64,000 nucleotides of DNA from UBA4738 sp002413305 (GTDB taxonomy: Bacteria > Actinomycetota > UBA4738), in NCBI GenBank assembly GCA_036847185.1, contig DAIUAM010000002.1:48656-112655 (forward strand), in the 5' to 3' direction. Both the position numbers and the translations under genes were made by a program. The notes below the pieces were generated by a model. It saw only the letters and a program-made list of their open reading frames with translations. It was not told where the DNA came from and did no database searches. This document shows, one piece after another, positions 16,281-24,449 of the stretch. Each line of letters begins with the position of its first letter. The stretch's first letter is position 1.

Positions 16281-16907
16281 CTACGGCTCGGTCGCGGACT
16301 CGCGTGACTCCTGGTACGAGTACCGCTCCTCGCGCCACGGGTCGGCGTGGTTGTGGTAGCCACGAACCTCCCAGAAGCCGCGTTCGTTCTCGCTCACCAG
16401 TTCCAGGGACCGGAGCCACTTCGCGCTCTTCCAGGCGTACCGCTTCGGAACGACCAGCCGCAGGGGGAAGCCATGCTGCGGCTCGAGATCCGAACCGTTG
16501 TGTGCCCAGGCCACCAGCACGTCGTCGTCCGTCATGGCCTGCATCGAGAGGTTCGACGTGTACCCGCCGTCGCAGTGGGTAATGACCCACTTCGCCCCCG
16601 GCAAGGGCCCGGCCTGTGAAACCAACACGCGGAACGGGATGCCCTGCCAGTCGTTATCGAGCGTGGTCCAGCCGGTCACGCAGTGCATGTCGGCATGCAC
16701 GGTCTGCGGCCCAAGCGCCTTCAGTTCGGCGTACGTGAACTTGAGCGGGCGTTCGACCAGGCCCCACACCTTCAAGTCCCATTCGGCCTCCTTGAACCGA
16801 GGGATGGGACCGTAGTGCAGGACCGGCCAGCCTTTCACCAGCCGCTGTCCGGACGGCACGCGGGCGGCGATCTCGTCCGGATACTTCGGTCCGCCGAACA
16901 ACCTCAC
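16281..16907 (-). CDS. sulfite-oxidase-like molybdopterin-dependent oxidoreductase
   Basis: This is a 208-residue single-domain protein of the sulfite oxidase/YedY fold. The Mo-ligating Cys is in MHCVTGW, and the usual later motifs follow: THCDGGYTSNLS, HGFPLRLVVP, YAWKSAKWL and ENERGFWE. It has no Tat signal and no heme domain, so it is a cytoplasmic short form whose substrate is unknown. The GTG start at 16907 overlaps the stop of the threonine aldolase gene as GTGA, so the two genes are coupled. The long frame continuing upstream to 17831 is antisense noise. Confidence 0.85.
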   Translation of the reverse strand: MRLFGGPKYPDEIAARVPSGQRLVKGWPVLHYGPIPRFKEAEWDLKVWGLVERPLKFTYAELKALGPQTVHADMHCVTGWTTLDNDWQGIPFRVLVSQAGPLPGAKWVITHCDGGYTSNLSMQAMTDDDVLVAWAHNGSDLEPQHGFPLRLVVPKRYAWKSAKWLRSLELVSENERGFWEVRGYHNHADPWREERYSYQESRESATEP

Positions 16908-17965
16908 CCCCGCTCCTCTCGCTTCCGTGCCTTCCTCACCACGGAAGGCCACCGGCGGATGGTCTCGTCGATCTGGTCCGTCGTTACGTCGAGGTGGGTG
17001 ACGAAGCGGATCTTGCCGCCCACCACGTTGGCCAGCACGCCGGCTTGCCGAAGACACTCCAGGAGGACGAACGGCTTCGCGCCCACCTCGACCGCCTTCG
17101 CGAACACGATGTTCGTCTCGAAGAGTTCGGGCTCCTCCAGCGCTTCGGGCGTCGCGTCGGCGATGCCTTCCGCCAGCCGCCGGGCGTTGGCGTGGTCCTT
17201 GTGAAGGCGCTTCGGGCCCCGCTCCAGCGCGATCAGCCCGGCCGCGGCCATGATGCCCGCCTGCCGCCATGCCCCGCCGAACAGGATCTTCAGCCGGCGG
17301 GCCTCCTCGATCACCCCGGCCGGCCCGCAGATGACCGACCCGATCGGCGCACCCAGGCCCTTCGACAGGCAGAACATCAGGGTGTCGACCTCGGCGGCGA
17401 ACTCGTTCACCGGCGTACCGCTCGCCACGCTGGCGTTGAATATGCGCGCCCCGTCGAGGTAGACGGGCGTCTCGGCCTCCTGGGCGACCTTGCGGATGGC
17501 CCGAAGCTCGTCGATGGGCATGATGGTCCCGCCGCCGATCTGATGGGTGTTCTCGATCGACAGCAGGTCCACCACCTCGACGTTGTAGGGGTCGCGTTCG
17601 AGCAGGCCCTCCACGATCTCCGCGGTCAGCTGCCCGTGGGGGGCAAGCGTCCCGCGGAACGCGATCCCACTCATGGCGGCCGCGGAGCTGACTTCGACCC
17701 CGCTGACGTGCGACCGCGACTCGCAGGCCACCAGGTGACCGCCCCGGCAGTAGAGGTGCAGCGCGATCTCGTTCGCCATGGTCCCCGTGGCCACGTAGCA
17801 GGCCGCCTCCTTGCCCATGACCTCCGCGCACCGGTCCTGGAGCAGGTTGACGGTTGGATCGTCGTTGTACCAGTCGTCGCCCACCTCGGCCTTGGCCATC
17901 GCCCGGCGCATGGCCGGCGTCGGCTTGGTGACGGTGTCGGATCGAAGGTCGATCGGGCGTTCCAC
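16904..17965 (-). CDS. ltaE: low-specificity threonine aldolase
   Basis: This is a 353-residue fold-type I PLP enzyme that splits threonine to glycine and acetaldehyde. It starts with VERPIDLRSDTVTKPT, the family's N-terminal signature. PVYLDGARIFNA holds the conserved Asp and Arg, and the cofactor Lys is in FCLSKGLGAPIGS. GTG 17965 is chosen because it precedes this signature and a -10 box TATACT ends 8 nt upstream, giving a leaderless mRNA. Its promoter overlaps that of panE on the other strand. It forms an operon with the molybdoenzyme gene. Confidence 0.92.
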   Translation of the reverse strand: MERPIDLRSDTVTKPTPAMRRAMAKAEVGDDWYNDDPTVNLLQDRCAEVMGKEAACYVATGTMANEIALHLYCRGGHLVACESRSHVSGVEVSSAAAMSGIAFRGTLAPHGQLTAEIVEGLLERDPYNVEVVDLLSIENTHQIGGGTIMPIDELRAIRKVAQEAETPVYLDGARIFNASVASGTPVNEFAAEVDTLMFCLSKGLGAPIGSVICGPAGVIEEARRLKILFGGAWRQAGIMAAAGLIALERGPKRLHKDHANARRLAEGIADATPEALEEPELFETNIVFAKAVEVGAKPFVLLECLRQAGVLANVVGGKIRFVTHLDVTTDQIDETIRRWPSVVRKARKREERG

Positions 17966-17973
17966 GAGAGCCG

Positions 17974-17981
17974 AGTATATT
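17974..17981. promoter_or_regulatory. overlapping divergent -10 boxes for ltaE and panE
   Basis: The octamer AGTATATT reads as TATACT on the minus strand (17979-17974) and TATATT on the plus strand (17976-17981). Each lies exactly 8 nt from its start codon (GTG 17965 minus, GTG 17990 plus). Both transcripts should be leaderless, and RNA polymerase cannot melt both at once. Confidence 0.6.
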
Positions 17982-17989
17982 CGGCCGTC

Positions 17990-18925
17990 GTGAGGATCCT
18001 GGTCGCGGGTACCGGCGGGGTCGGCGGATACTACGGCGGCCGGTTGCTCCAGGCGGGACATGACGTCCGGTTCATCGCCCGGGGTGACAATCTCCGGGCG
18101 CTCCGCGAACAGGGCCTGACCGTTCACAGCCCGGCCGGCGATCTTCGATTCGAGCAGGTCCAGGCCTCCGATCGAGCCGACGGGCCGGTGGACGCGGTCC
18201 TGTTCTGCGTCAAGACCTACGACAACCGGGAAGCATCTGACGTTGTCGCTTCTTGCGTCCACGAAGGGACCTCGATCTGCTCCCTCCAGAACGGGGTCGA
18301 CAACGAGGCGTTCCTCCGCGACCGGTTCCCGGAGGCCACGGCGCTGGGGGGCGTGGCCCGGATCGAGGCCTACCTCGAGGCGCCGGGCGTGGTCCGCCAC
18401 ACCAGCATGCTGGCCGACGTTGAGATCGGCGCGTTCCAGGACGATGACCGGTCGGCCGCGCAGGCACTGGTCGACGCGATGGCCGGCGCGCAGATCCCCG
18501 CGCGCCTAGCGGAGGACATCGGATCGGCCCTGTGGACCAAGCTCGCCATCATCTGCGGCCTGGGGGGCGTGACGGCTTTCTGCACCTGCCCGATCGGTGC
18601 GATCCGCGGCGACCCGGGTCTGCTGCAACTCATCAAGGACGCCATCCACGAGACGGCCGCCGTGGCCGCCGCGCTCGGCATCTTCGTCCCCCCGACCCTG
18701 ACCGAGACCGTCATGACCGCGGTCACCACCGTGCTTCCGCCCGAGCAGAAGTCCTCGATGTGCCGGGACGTCGAAGCAGGCAAGCCCCTGGAGGTCGAAG
18801 CCCTCAACGGAGCCGTCGTCAGGGCCGGCGAACGCCCCGGCGTTCCCACGCCGGCCAACCGGCGGATCTTCGACGCGCTCCTTCCCCTGCACCGTGCGGC
18901 CATGGGGCGGCGGGCCCCGGCCTGA
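17990..18925 (+). CDS. panE: 2-dehydropantoate 2-reductase
   Basis: This is a 311-residue NADPH-dependent ketopantoate reductase of the pantothenate and coenzyme A pathway. The dinucleotide motif RILVAGTGGVGGYYGG is at the N-terminus; CVKTYDN holds the conserved Lys of the hinge; SLQNGVDN follows; and the C-terminal domain has the catalytic Lys in ALWTKLAIICG and the substrate-binding segment EALNGAVVRAG. GTG 17990 lies 8 nt past its -10 box with no ribosome site. No other pan genes are nearby. Some family members reduce other 2-oxoacids, so assignment to pantothenate synthesis is probable, not certain. Confidence 0.88.
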   Translation: MRILVAGTGGVGGYYGGRLLQAGHDVRFIARGDNLRALREQGLTVHSPAGDLRFEQVQASDRADGPVDAVLFCVKTYDNREASDVVASCVHEGTSICSLQNGVDNEAFLRDRFPEATALGGVARIEAYLEAPGVVRHTSMLADVEIGAFQDDDRSAAQALVDAMAGAQIPARLAEDIGSALWTKLAIICGLGGVTAFCTCPIGAIRGDPGLLQLIKDAIHETAAVAAALGIFVPPTLTETVMTAVTTVLPPEQKSSMCRDVEAGKPLEVEALNGAVVRAGERPGVPTPANRRIFDALLPLHRAAMGRRAPA

Positions 18926-18968
18926 ACTGTCTCGCATACCAGGCCGGTCCGCTGGGTAAGCCCCACGG

Positions 18969-19325
18969 ATGCTCCTCATCGGAGTCGTATTGATCCTGCT
19001 CGGCGCCCTGGGGCCGATCGCGGGAGCGCAGTGGCGGCGCGGGGCATGGATGGGCGCCGTCAGGACCCTTCGGGCCGAGACGTCGCCCCGGCTGGTGGCC
19101 ACGGTCCCCATGCTCGGCGCGTTCATCGCCTCGATCGGCCTGGCCCTGATCTGGAGCCTCTTCATCTGGCTGGCCTTCGTCATGGCCATCGCCTGGCTCA
19201 TCCGGCTCGCCTCCATGTCCTGGGCTCGGATGCGAGCAGAAGCGGAGGCCGAGCGGCGCGGCGCCAGCGAGGTCGAGCTCCCGGTCACCACGCCCGACGC
19301 CGGCGAGGAACGCCGGGCAAGCTGA
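18969..19325 (+). CDS. small membrane protein of unknown function
   Basis: This 118-residue protein has a hydrophobic N-terminal helix (residues 1-20), a second hydrophobic stretch (about 46-82) long enough for two helices, and a charged C-terminal tail rich in Glu and Ala. No family was recognised. It lies 43 bp after panE and converges on the phosphofructokinase gene with 7 bp between stops. Codon use matches its neighbours, which supports a real gene. ATG 18969 has no clear ribosome site. Confidence 0.55.
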   Translation: MLLIGVVLILLGALGPIAGAQWRRGAWMGAVRTLRAETSPRLVATVPMLGAFIASIGLALIWSLFIWLAFVMAIAWLIRLASMSWARMRAEAEAERRGASEVELPVTTPDAGEERRAS

Positions 19326-19332
19326 AACGGCC

Positions 19333-20655
19333 TCAGGCCGACGCAGCCGCCGCCCTGGCCCGGGCTTCGACGAGGTAGCCGAACCGGTCCCGGAACGCTT
19401 CGGCCGTCATCCCGGCGGCCTCGGCGATCGGACCCAGCTTCTCCGGGTCGGCGAGGTCTTCGTCCTCCAGCCGGATCATGTACTCGGTGGCCACGCGGTA
19501 CGAGTCGCTGTTGACGTTCACCTCGCGGACCCGCGTCCGCCCGGTGACCGGATCGCTGAACGAGCCGAACGGCAGCGGGACGAAGTGCTCCTCCTGGAAG
19601 GTGACCATCGCGCCGGGGTCGCCCCGGCCCTCCCTGAGCAGGGTCCGCAGGTAGTCGATGGCCCCGAACCCGAGGTTGCGGGTGTATTCGATGTCGAACG
19701 GGATCGGTGGGGCGCACCGGAGCTCGTACCCGATGTTCTTCGCCACGACCGTGGCCTTCTCGCCGCGCTCCTTGAACCGCTTCTTCACCAGGTCGGCCAG
19801 GACCTGGTCCAGGTTCATCTCTCCCAGGCGGATGTGGCCGTGCTCGTCGCGCTCCAGCTCGGGGAACGTGGCGGCCAGCTCGTCCTCGGCCAGCCGCAGG
19901 GCCAGGCCCTCGGAGAAGATGGCCACGCCGAACGGCCGCCCGTGGGCGACCCGCTTCAGCATCGAGGTCTCCACCAGGTCGACCAGGTGCTGGAGGCGGA
20001 TCGGCTCCCGGGGAGGGAACTCCTCGGCGATGACCGTGAACGTGGCGCCGGCGGCTTTGCCGATCCCCACCGCGAGGTGGCCGGCGCTGCGGCCCATGGC
20101 GACGACGAAGAACCACCGCCGGGTGGTCATGGCGTCGGTCATCAGGTTGTTGACCAGCTCGACCCCCACGGCCCGGGCGGTCTCGAACCCGAACGTGGGG
20201 ATGCCGCCGGGGAGGGGCAGGTCGTCGTCGATCGTCTTCGGGACGTGGGCCACCCGGATCCGGCCCGCTGCCGCTTCGGCCACCTTCGACGCGCTGTACG
20301 CCGTATCGTCGCCGCCGATCGTGACCAGCAGCTCGACCCCCATCTCACCCAGCGCCTTCACCGTGTTGTGCATGCGCCACTCGGGGTCGGCGGCGCCCTC
20401 GTCCCGTGTGGTCGGATTGGCCCGCGAGGTCCGAAGGATCGACCCGCCCAGGACGTGGATCCGGGAGACGTCGGTGATCGAAAGGGGGCGAACCTCCTTC
20501 GACGACCCGCGGATCAGGTGGTCGAACCCGTCGAGGATGCCGACCACCTCCCAGCCGGAGTTGATGGCCTCGATCGTGGCCGCCGAGATCACCGAGTTGA
20601 TGCCCGGCGCCGGCCCCCCGCCACAAAGGATCGCCAGCCGGGTCCGTTCGCTCAT
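19333..20655 (-). CDS. pfp: 6-phosphofructokinase, probably pyrophosphate-dependent
   Basis: This is a 440-residue group II-like phosphofructokinase, longer than the roughly 320 residues of bacterial ATP-PfkA. It phosphorylates fructose 6-phosphate in glycolysis. The donor site reads GGDDT (residues 114-118) where ATP enzymes have GGDGS, and the catalytic loop is PKTIDDD (139-145) where ATP enzymes have PGTIDND. Both changes are the known marks of PPi-dependent enzymes (reversible PFP). The N-terminal phosphate loop is GGGPAPGIN. The start has GGGGGAG upstream. It is divergent from glpK, which also feeds lower glycolysis. Confidence 0.87.
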   Translation of the reverse strand: MSERTRLAILCGGGPAPGINSVISAATIEAINSGWEVVGILDGFDHLIRGSSKEVRPLSITDVSRIHVLGGSILRTSRANPTTRDEGAADPEWRMHNTVKALGEMGVELLVTIGGDDTAYSASKVAEAAAGRIRVAHVPKTIDDDLPLPGGIPTFGFETARAVGVELVNNLMTDAMTTRRWFFVVAMGRSAGHLAVGIGKAAGATFTVIAEEFPPREPIRLQHLVDLVETSMLKRVAHGRPFGVAIFSEGLALRLAEDELAATFPELERDEHGHIRLGEMNLDQVLADLVKKRFKERGEKATVVAKNIGYELRCAPPIPFDIEYTRNLGFGAIDYLRTLLREGRGDPGAMVTFQEEHFVPLPFGSFSDPVTGRTRVREVNVNSDSYRVATEYMIRLEDEDLADPEKLGPIAEAAGMTAEAFRDRFGYLVEARARAAAASA

Positions 20656-20734
20656 CTCCCCCGCCTTTCGCGCATGCCATCGAGCTTTCCACGCTTCGGG
20701 CCGGGCTGCAAAGCCGGGCCCGTTCCTCGTCGGG

Positions 20735-20740
20735 TAGCAT
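20735..20740 (+). promoter_or_regulatory. -10 box of glpK
   Basis: TAGCAT (20735-20740) ends 10 nt before ATG 20751. The 22-mer from 20732 to 20753 shares 18 bases, including GGGTAGCATCCG and GAGATG, with the promoter-start region of the HAD gene at 42520. Confidence 0.45.
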
Positions 20741-20750
20741 CCGCGACGAG

Positions 20751-22256
20751 ATGGCTTCGGCTTCGGCGCGCATCCTCGCCATCGACGCCGGGACGACCGG
20801 GGTGACCGCCTTGGTGGTCGACGACCGCGGGCGGGTCCAGGCCAAGGGCTACCGCGAGTTCCCCCAGAGCTTCCCCCGGCCCGGCTGGGTCGAACACGAC
20901 CCGGAGGACTGGTGGACGGCCATGATCAGCGCGTCGTCCGACGCCCTGGCCGAAGCGCAGACCCAGCCGTCCCACCTGGCCGCGGTCGGTATAACCAACC
21001 AGCGCGAGACCACGGTGGTGTGGGAGCGGGAGGGCCTGCGTCCGGTCCATCCGGCCATCGTGTGGCAGGATCGCCGCACGGCCCCGCTGTGCGTGGAGCT
21101 CCGCGACGAGGGTTGGGAGGACCGCGTCCGCGAACGCACCGGCCTGGTCGTCGACCCGTACTTCAGCGGGACGAAGTTGGCATGGATCCTGGAGAACGTG
21201 GGGGGCGCCAGGGAGGAGGCCGAAGCGGGGCGGCTGGCGTTCGGCACCGTCGACACCTACCTCATGGCCAGGCTGACCGGCGGTTCGGCCCACGTCACCG
21301 ACCGGACGAACGCCTCCCGGACCATGCTGTACGACATCCACCGGCTGGACTGGGACGACGAGCTCCTGGACCGTCTCCGCGTTCCCCACCAGCTCCTCCC
21401 TGCCGTGATGCCCTCCTCCGGGACGTTCGGCCTCACCGACCCGGACCGGTTCCTGGGCGCCCGCGTACCGATCAGCGGGATCGGCGGCGACCAGCAGGCG
21501 GCCCTGTTCGGCCAGGCGTGCTTCGACCCCGGCCAGACGAAGAACACGTACGGCACCGGGTCGTTCGTGCTGATGAACACGGGGCACGAGGCGCCCCGGT
21601 CGACGGCGGGGCTGATCACCACCATCGCGTGCACGGAGGGACCGGAGGTGCACTATGCGCTCGAGGGTTCGATCTTCGTCACCGGCGCGGCCATTCAGTG
21701 GCTTCGCGACGGCCTTCGGCTGATCGAACGCGCCGACCAGACCGGGCCGGTGGCCGAGAGCGTGGAGGACACCGGCGGCGTGTACTTCGTGCCGGCGCTG
21801 ACCGGGCTGGGGGCCCCGTGGTGGGACCCGTACGCGCGGGGGACGGTGGTGGGGATCACCCGCGGCACCACTCGGGCCCACCTGGTCCGGGCGGCGGTCG
21901 AGGCTATGGCCTACCAGACCCGCGACGTCGTCGACGCGATGCGCTCCGACGCCGGGATCGGGCTCACGGACCTCAAGGCTGACGGCGGGGCCAGCGCCAT
22001 GGACGTCCTGCTCCAGTTCCAGGCCGACCTCCTGGGCGTGCCGGTCCGCCGGTCGCGGGTCCAGGAGACCACCGCGCTTGGGGCCGCCTACCTGGCCGGC
22101 CTCGGGGAGGGCGTGTGGGCCTCGACGGCCGAGCTCGCCAGCCACTGGCAGGCCGAGCGGGAGTTCGAACCGCACGCCGGTGCGGCCACGGAATCCCGCT
22201 ACGCCGGCTGGCGGCGGGCCGTGGAGCGCTCCCTCCGGTGGGCCGAGCCGGAATAG
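20751..22256 (+). CDS. glpK: glycerol kinase
   Basis: This is a 501-residue FGGY-family kinase that converts glycerol to glycerol 3-phosphate with ATP. It has the N-terminal phosphate loop AIDAGTTGVTALVVD, NQRETTVVWE and WQDRRT, the FGGY signature region NTYGTGSFVLMNTG, GIGGDQQAALFGQ, and the C-terminal adenosine motif KADGGASAMD. The length is normal for GlpK. It stands alone, divergent from the phosphofructokinase gene. An aquaporin-family gene lies far away at 54825 and no glpF or glpD is adjacent. Confidence 0.95.
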   Translation: MASASARILAIDAGTTGVTALVVDDRGRVQAKGYREFPQSFPRPGWVEHDPEDWWTAMISASSDALAEAQTQPSHLAAVGITNQRETTVVWEREGLRPVHPAIVWQDRRTAPLCVELRDEGWEDRVRERTGLVVDPYFSGTKLAWILENVGGAREEAEAGRLAFGTVDTYLMARLTGGSAHVTDRTNASRTMLYDIHRLDWDDELLDRLRVPHQLLPAVMPSSGTFGLTDPDRFLGARVPISGIGGDQQAALFGQACFDPGQTKNTYGTGSFVLMNTGHEAPRSTAGLITTIACTEGPEVHYALEGSIFVTGAAIQWLRDGLRLIERADQTGPVAESVEDTGGVYFVPALTGLGAPWWDPYARGTVVGITRGTTRAHLVRAAVEAMAYQTRDVVDAMRSDAGIGLTDLKADGGASAMDVLLQFQADLLGVPVRRSRVQETTALGAAYLAGLGEGVWASTAELASHWQAEREFEPHAGAATESRYAGWRRAVERSLRWAEPE

Positions 22257-22407
22257 CACCCCCGACCGGAGATGTTGTCACTCCTTTGACGGGAGATCAC
22301 CGAACCTGCGCTTGTCCGGTGAGGGGCCGGGGGTACAACTGGCCCAGTCCAGCCCCAGATCGCGACTCGGAACGTCGCGGGCCCGCGAAGTGAGGGGGGA
22401 GCCGAAC

Positions 22408-22584
22408 GTGGCGCGTTGTCCGATCTGTCAATCCGTCCGCATCGTGATCGTCGTGAGCCCCCAGCGGCGGGCCTTCTGCACGGCCTGTGGCGCCCGCTGG
22501 ATCCAGGAGGGAAGCGAACAGCGCGCCGTCAAGCGCCCCGCACTGTCGACCGGTGCAGTGCCCTCGACCGTTCGTCAGGCCTGA
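22408..22584 (+). CDS. small zinc-ribbon protein
   Basis: This 58-residue protein has two CxxC pairs, CPIC near residue 4 and CTAC near residue 22, spaced as in a zinc ribbon. A strong GAGGGGGGA (22392-22400) lies 7 nt before GTG 22408. A plausible promoter is TTGTCC (22312-22317) with TACAAC (22334-22339) at 16-bp spacing. It fills the space between glpK and the convergent plsC gene (7 bp between stops). No function can be named; such ribbons bind nucleic acid or protein. Confidence 0.6.
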   Translation: MARCPICQSVRIVIVVSPQRRAFCTACGARWIQEGSEQRAVKRPALSTGAVPSTVRQA

Positions 22585-22591
22585 GCGGCCT

Positions 22592-23383
22592 TCAGGCCGA
22601 GGTCGTCTTCGCGGACGTCGAGGTCGATCCTTCGGAGTCCGTGAGCACGATCCTCGGCCCGTCCCCGGAAGTGCCGGGAGCCGGGGGCGACACGCCCGCC
22701 TTCGTCGCCGCCTTCGCGTCGTCGATCTGCTTCTTCACTCTGGAGCCGTAGTCGTCCACGTACTCCTGGCCTGAGAGCAGCATGATCTCGTACAGGACCT
22801 CGTCGGTGATGGACCGGAGCACGAACCGGTCGGCGGGGCTGTCGTAGTGGCGCTCGAAGGACAGGGGCTTGCCGAACGTGATGGTCACCCGTCCGGTCTT
22901 CGGCAGCCTCTTGTCGTACGGCCACGCCCCGAAGGTCCCACTGATCGCGACCGGGATGATGGGGACGCGCGCCTCCACCGCCATCCGGGCCACGCCGGTC
23001 TTGCCGCGGTACAGCCGGCCGTCGGGCGAGCGGGTCCCCTCCGGGAAGATACCGACCAGCTTGCCGGCCTGCGCTGCGGCGATCCCGTCGCGGAGCGATT
23101 CGGCCGACGCGGACCCGCCGGTCCGGTAGACCGGGATGCAACCAGCCGCTTTGAAGAACCACGCCGAATACCAGTGCTCCCAGTAGTCGGCCTTGGCCAT
23201 CATCACGACCTTCCGCTTCCGGATGACCAGCGGCATCAGGAAGTCGTCCAGGAACGACTGGTGGTTGGGCGCGATGATCGCGCCGGTATCGGTTGGGACG
23301 TTCTCCAGCCCGATGACCTTCGGCCGGTACATCAGCCGAAGCAACGGCCCGAGAACGATGTATTTCATCGTGAACCAGAACAC
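22592..23383 (-). CDS. plsC: 1-acyl-sn-glycerol-3-phosphate acyltransferase
   Basis: This is a 263-residue membrane-associated acyltransferase of phospholipid synthesis that makes phosphatidic acid. The catalytic HX4D is His41-Asp46 in NHQSFLD, and the glycerol-phosphate-binding motif is FPEGTRS (113-119). A hydrophobic N-terminal stretch would anchor it. The C-terminal 40 residues are a Ser/Thr/Ala-rich tail beyond the catalytic domain. GlpK across the gap makes the precursor, though on the opposite strand. Confidence 0.88.
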   Translation of the reverse strand: MFWFTMKYIVLGPLLRLMYRPKVIGLENVPTDTGAIIAPNHQSFLDDFLMPLVIRKRKVVMMAKADYWEHWYSAWFFKAAGCIPVYRTGGSASAESLRDGIAAAQAGKLVGIFPEGTRSPDGRLYRGKTGVARMAVEARVPIIPVAISGTFGAWPYDKRLPKTGRVTITFGKPLSFERHYDSPADRFVLRSITDEVLYEIMLLSGQEYVDDYGSRVKKQIDDAKAATKAGVSPPAPGTSGDGPRIVLTDSEGSTSTSAKTTSA

Positions 23384-23473
23384 GGCCTCACCTCGCCGTC
23401 GTATGACCTCTGAACCTGGCCTCCCGTTACCCGTCTATGCTATAGACCCCAACGGGAGAAGGGAAACGCATCC

Positions 23474-23611
23474 GTGCTTGCGCTGACGGTGATGCAATGG
23501 AGTTTCCTCGCCGCGCTGGTGGTGCTCACCGGCGCCGCAGGGGTATTCGGGCTGTACGTGGTGGCCCAACTGTTCCGGAACCCTCCCCGTACCTCCCGCC
23601 GGCACCTCTGA
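23474..23611 (+). CDS. small single-pass membrane protein
   Basis: This frame is only 45 codons plus a stop: a hydrophobic helix (about residues 3-32) and then a basic tail, RNPPRTSRRHL. A good ribosome site, GGGAGAAGGGA (23454-23464), lies 9 nt before GTG 23474, and a -10-like TATAGA is at 23441-23446. The inside-positive tail and the ribosome site support a real small protein. It precedes the esterase gene by 27 bp and could be co-transcribed. Function unknown. Confidence 0.5.
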   Translation: MLALTVMQWSFLAALVVLTGAAGVFGLYVVAQLFRNPPRTSRRHL

Positions 23612-23638
23612 CGTGACGATCCGACACCGGGGTTCAGG

Positions 23639-24418
23639 ATGGTGAGCAGCCGCGTGCTCCCCGGCGCCGACGGCTTCACGTTCGACGGCACCGGCCCCAT
23701 CGGCTTCCTCCTCCAGCACGGCTTCACCGGCTGTCCCGCCTCCATGCGACCCTTCGGCGAATGGCTCGCTGAGCGAGGCTGCATGGTCGTCGCTCCGCGC
23801 CTCGCAGGGCACGGCACGAAGTGGGAGGACCTGGAGGACGTCACGTGGCAGGACTGGGAGCGGGAGGCCGGAACCGCCCTGGACGCGCTCGGCGCGAAGT
23901 GCCAGACCGTGGTCGGGGTGGGTCTGTCGATGGGCGGTGCGCTGGTGCTGCACCTGGCGGCGAAGCACCCCGAGAAGCTTCGGGGCGTGGTGGCCATCAA
24001 TGCCCTGGTCCGCCGGCCCGAGCTCGCGCTGTCCCCATTCCTTCGACTCTTCACCCGGACGGTGAAGGGCGTCGGCAACGATATCAAGAAGCCGGGCCAG
24101 GACGAGATGGTGTACGACCGGATCCCCCTGAAAGGGGTGAACGAGCTCGGCAAGCTGCTACGAACGACGGAGCGCGAGCTCCCCTCCATGACCCTGCCTC
24201 TGCTGGTCTTCTCCTCTCCGGAGGACCACACGGTGAAGCCCATGAACTCGCGTCTGGTGATGAAGAAGGCGGGGAGCCCGCGGAAGGAGCTGGTCACCCT
24301 GGGCAACTCCTACCACGTGGCCACCCTCGACTACGACGCCGAGACCATCTTCGAAGGGACGCTCGAGTTCGCCCGTTCGCTGGCCGAGCCGTCGGAGGCT
24401 TCGGCACCCCCGGCGTGA
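23639..24418 (+). CDS. alpha/beta-hydrolase, carboxylesterase / monoacylglycerol-lipase type
   Basis: This is a 259-residue hydrolase resembling the Est30 group. The oxyanion segment is LLQHGFTGCP. The nucleophile is Ser97 in GLSMGG, the acid is Asp196 in SSPEDHTV, and the base is His226 in NSYHVATLD. These enzymes cleave short or medium acyl esters and monoacylglycerols in the cytoplasm. It lies near plsC, so a role in lipid turnover is plausible. The ATG at 23639 has a weak ribosome site; GTG 23642 is an alternative. Confidence 0.87.
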   Translation: MVSSRVLPGADGFTFDGTGPIGFLLQHGFTGCPASMRPFGEWLAERGCMVVAPRLAGHGTKWEDLEDVTWQDWEREAGTALDALGAKCQTVVGVGLSMGGALVLHLAAKHPEKLRGVVAINALVRRPELALSPFLRLFTRTVKGVGNDIKKPGQDEMVYDRIPLKGVNELGKLLRTTERELPSMTLPLLVFSSPEDHTVKPMNSRLVMKKAGSPRKELVTLGNSYHVATLDYDAETIFEGTLEFARSLAEPSEASAPPA

Positions 24419-24449
24419 CGGTCTCCCTGCCCTCCATGAGGTCCCACCG

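Noticed and set aside
20652..22259. A 535-codon minus-strand frame
   Set aside because: It is antisense to glpK, whose motifs are complete.
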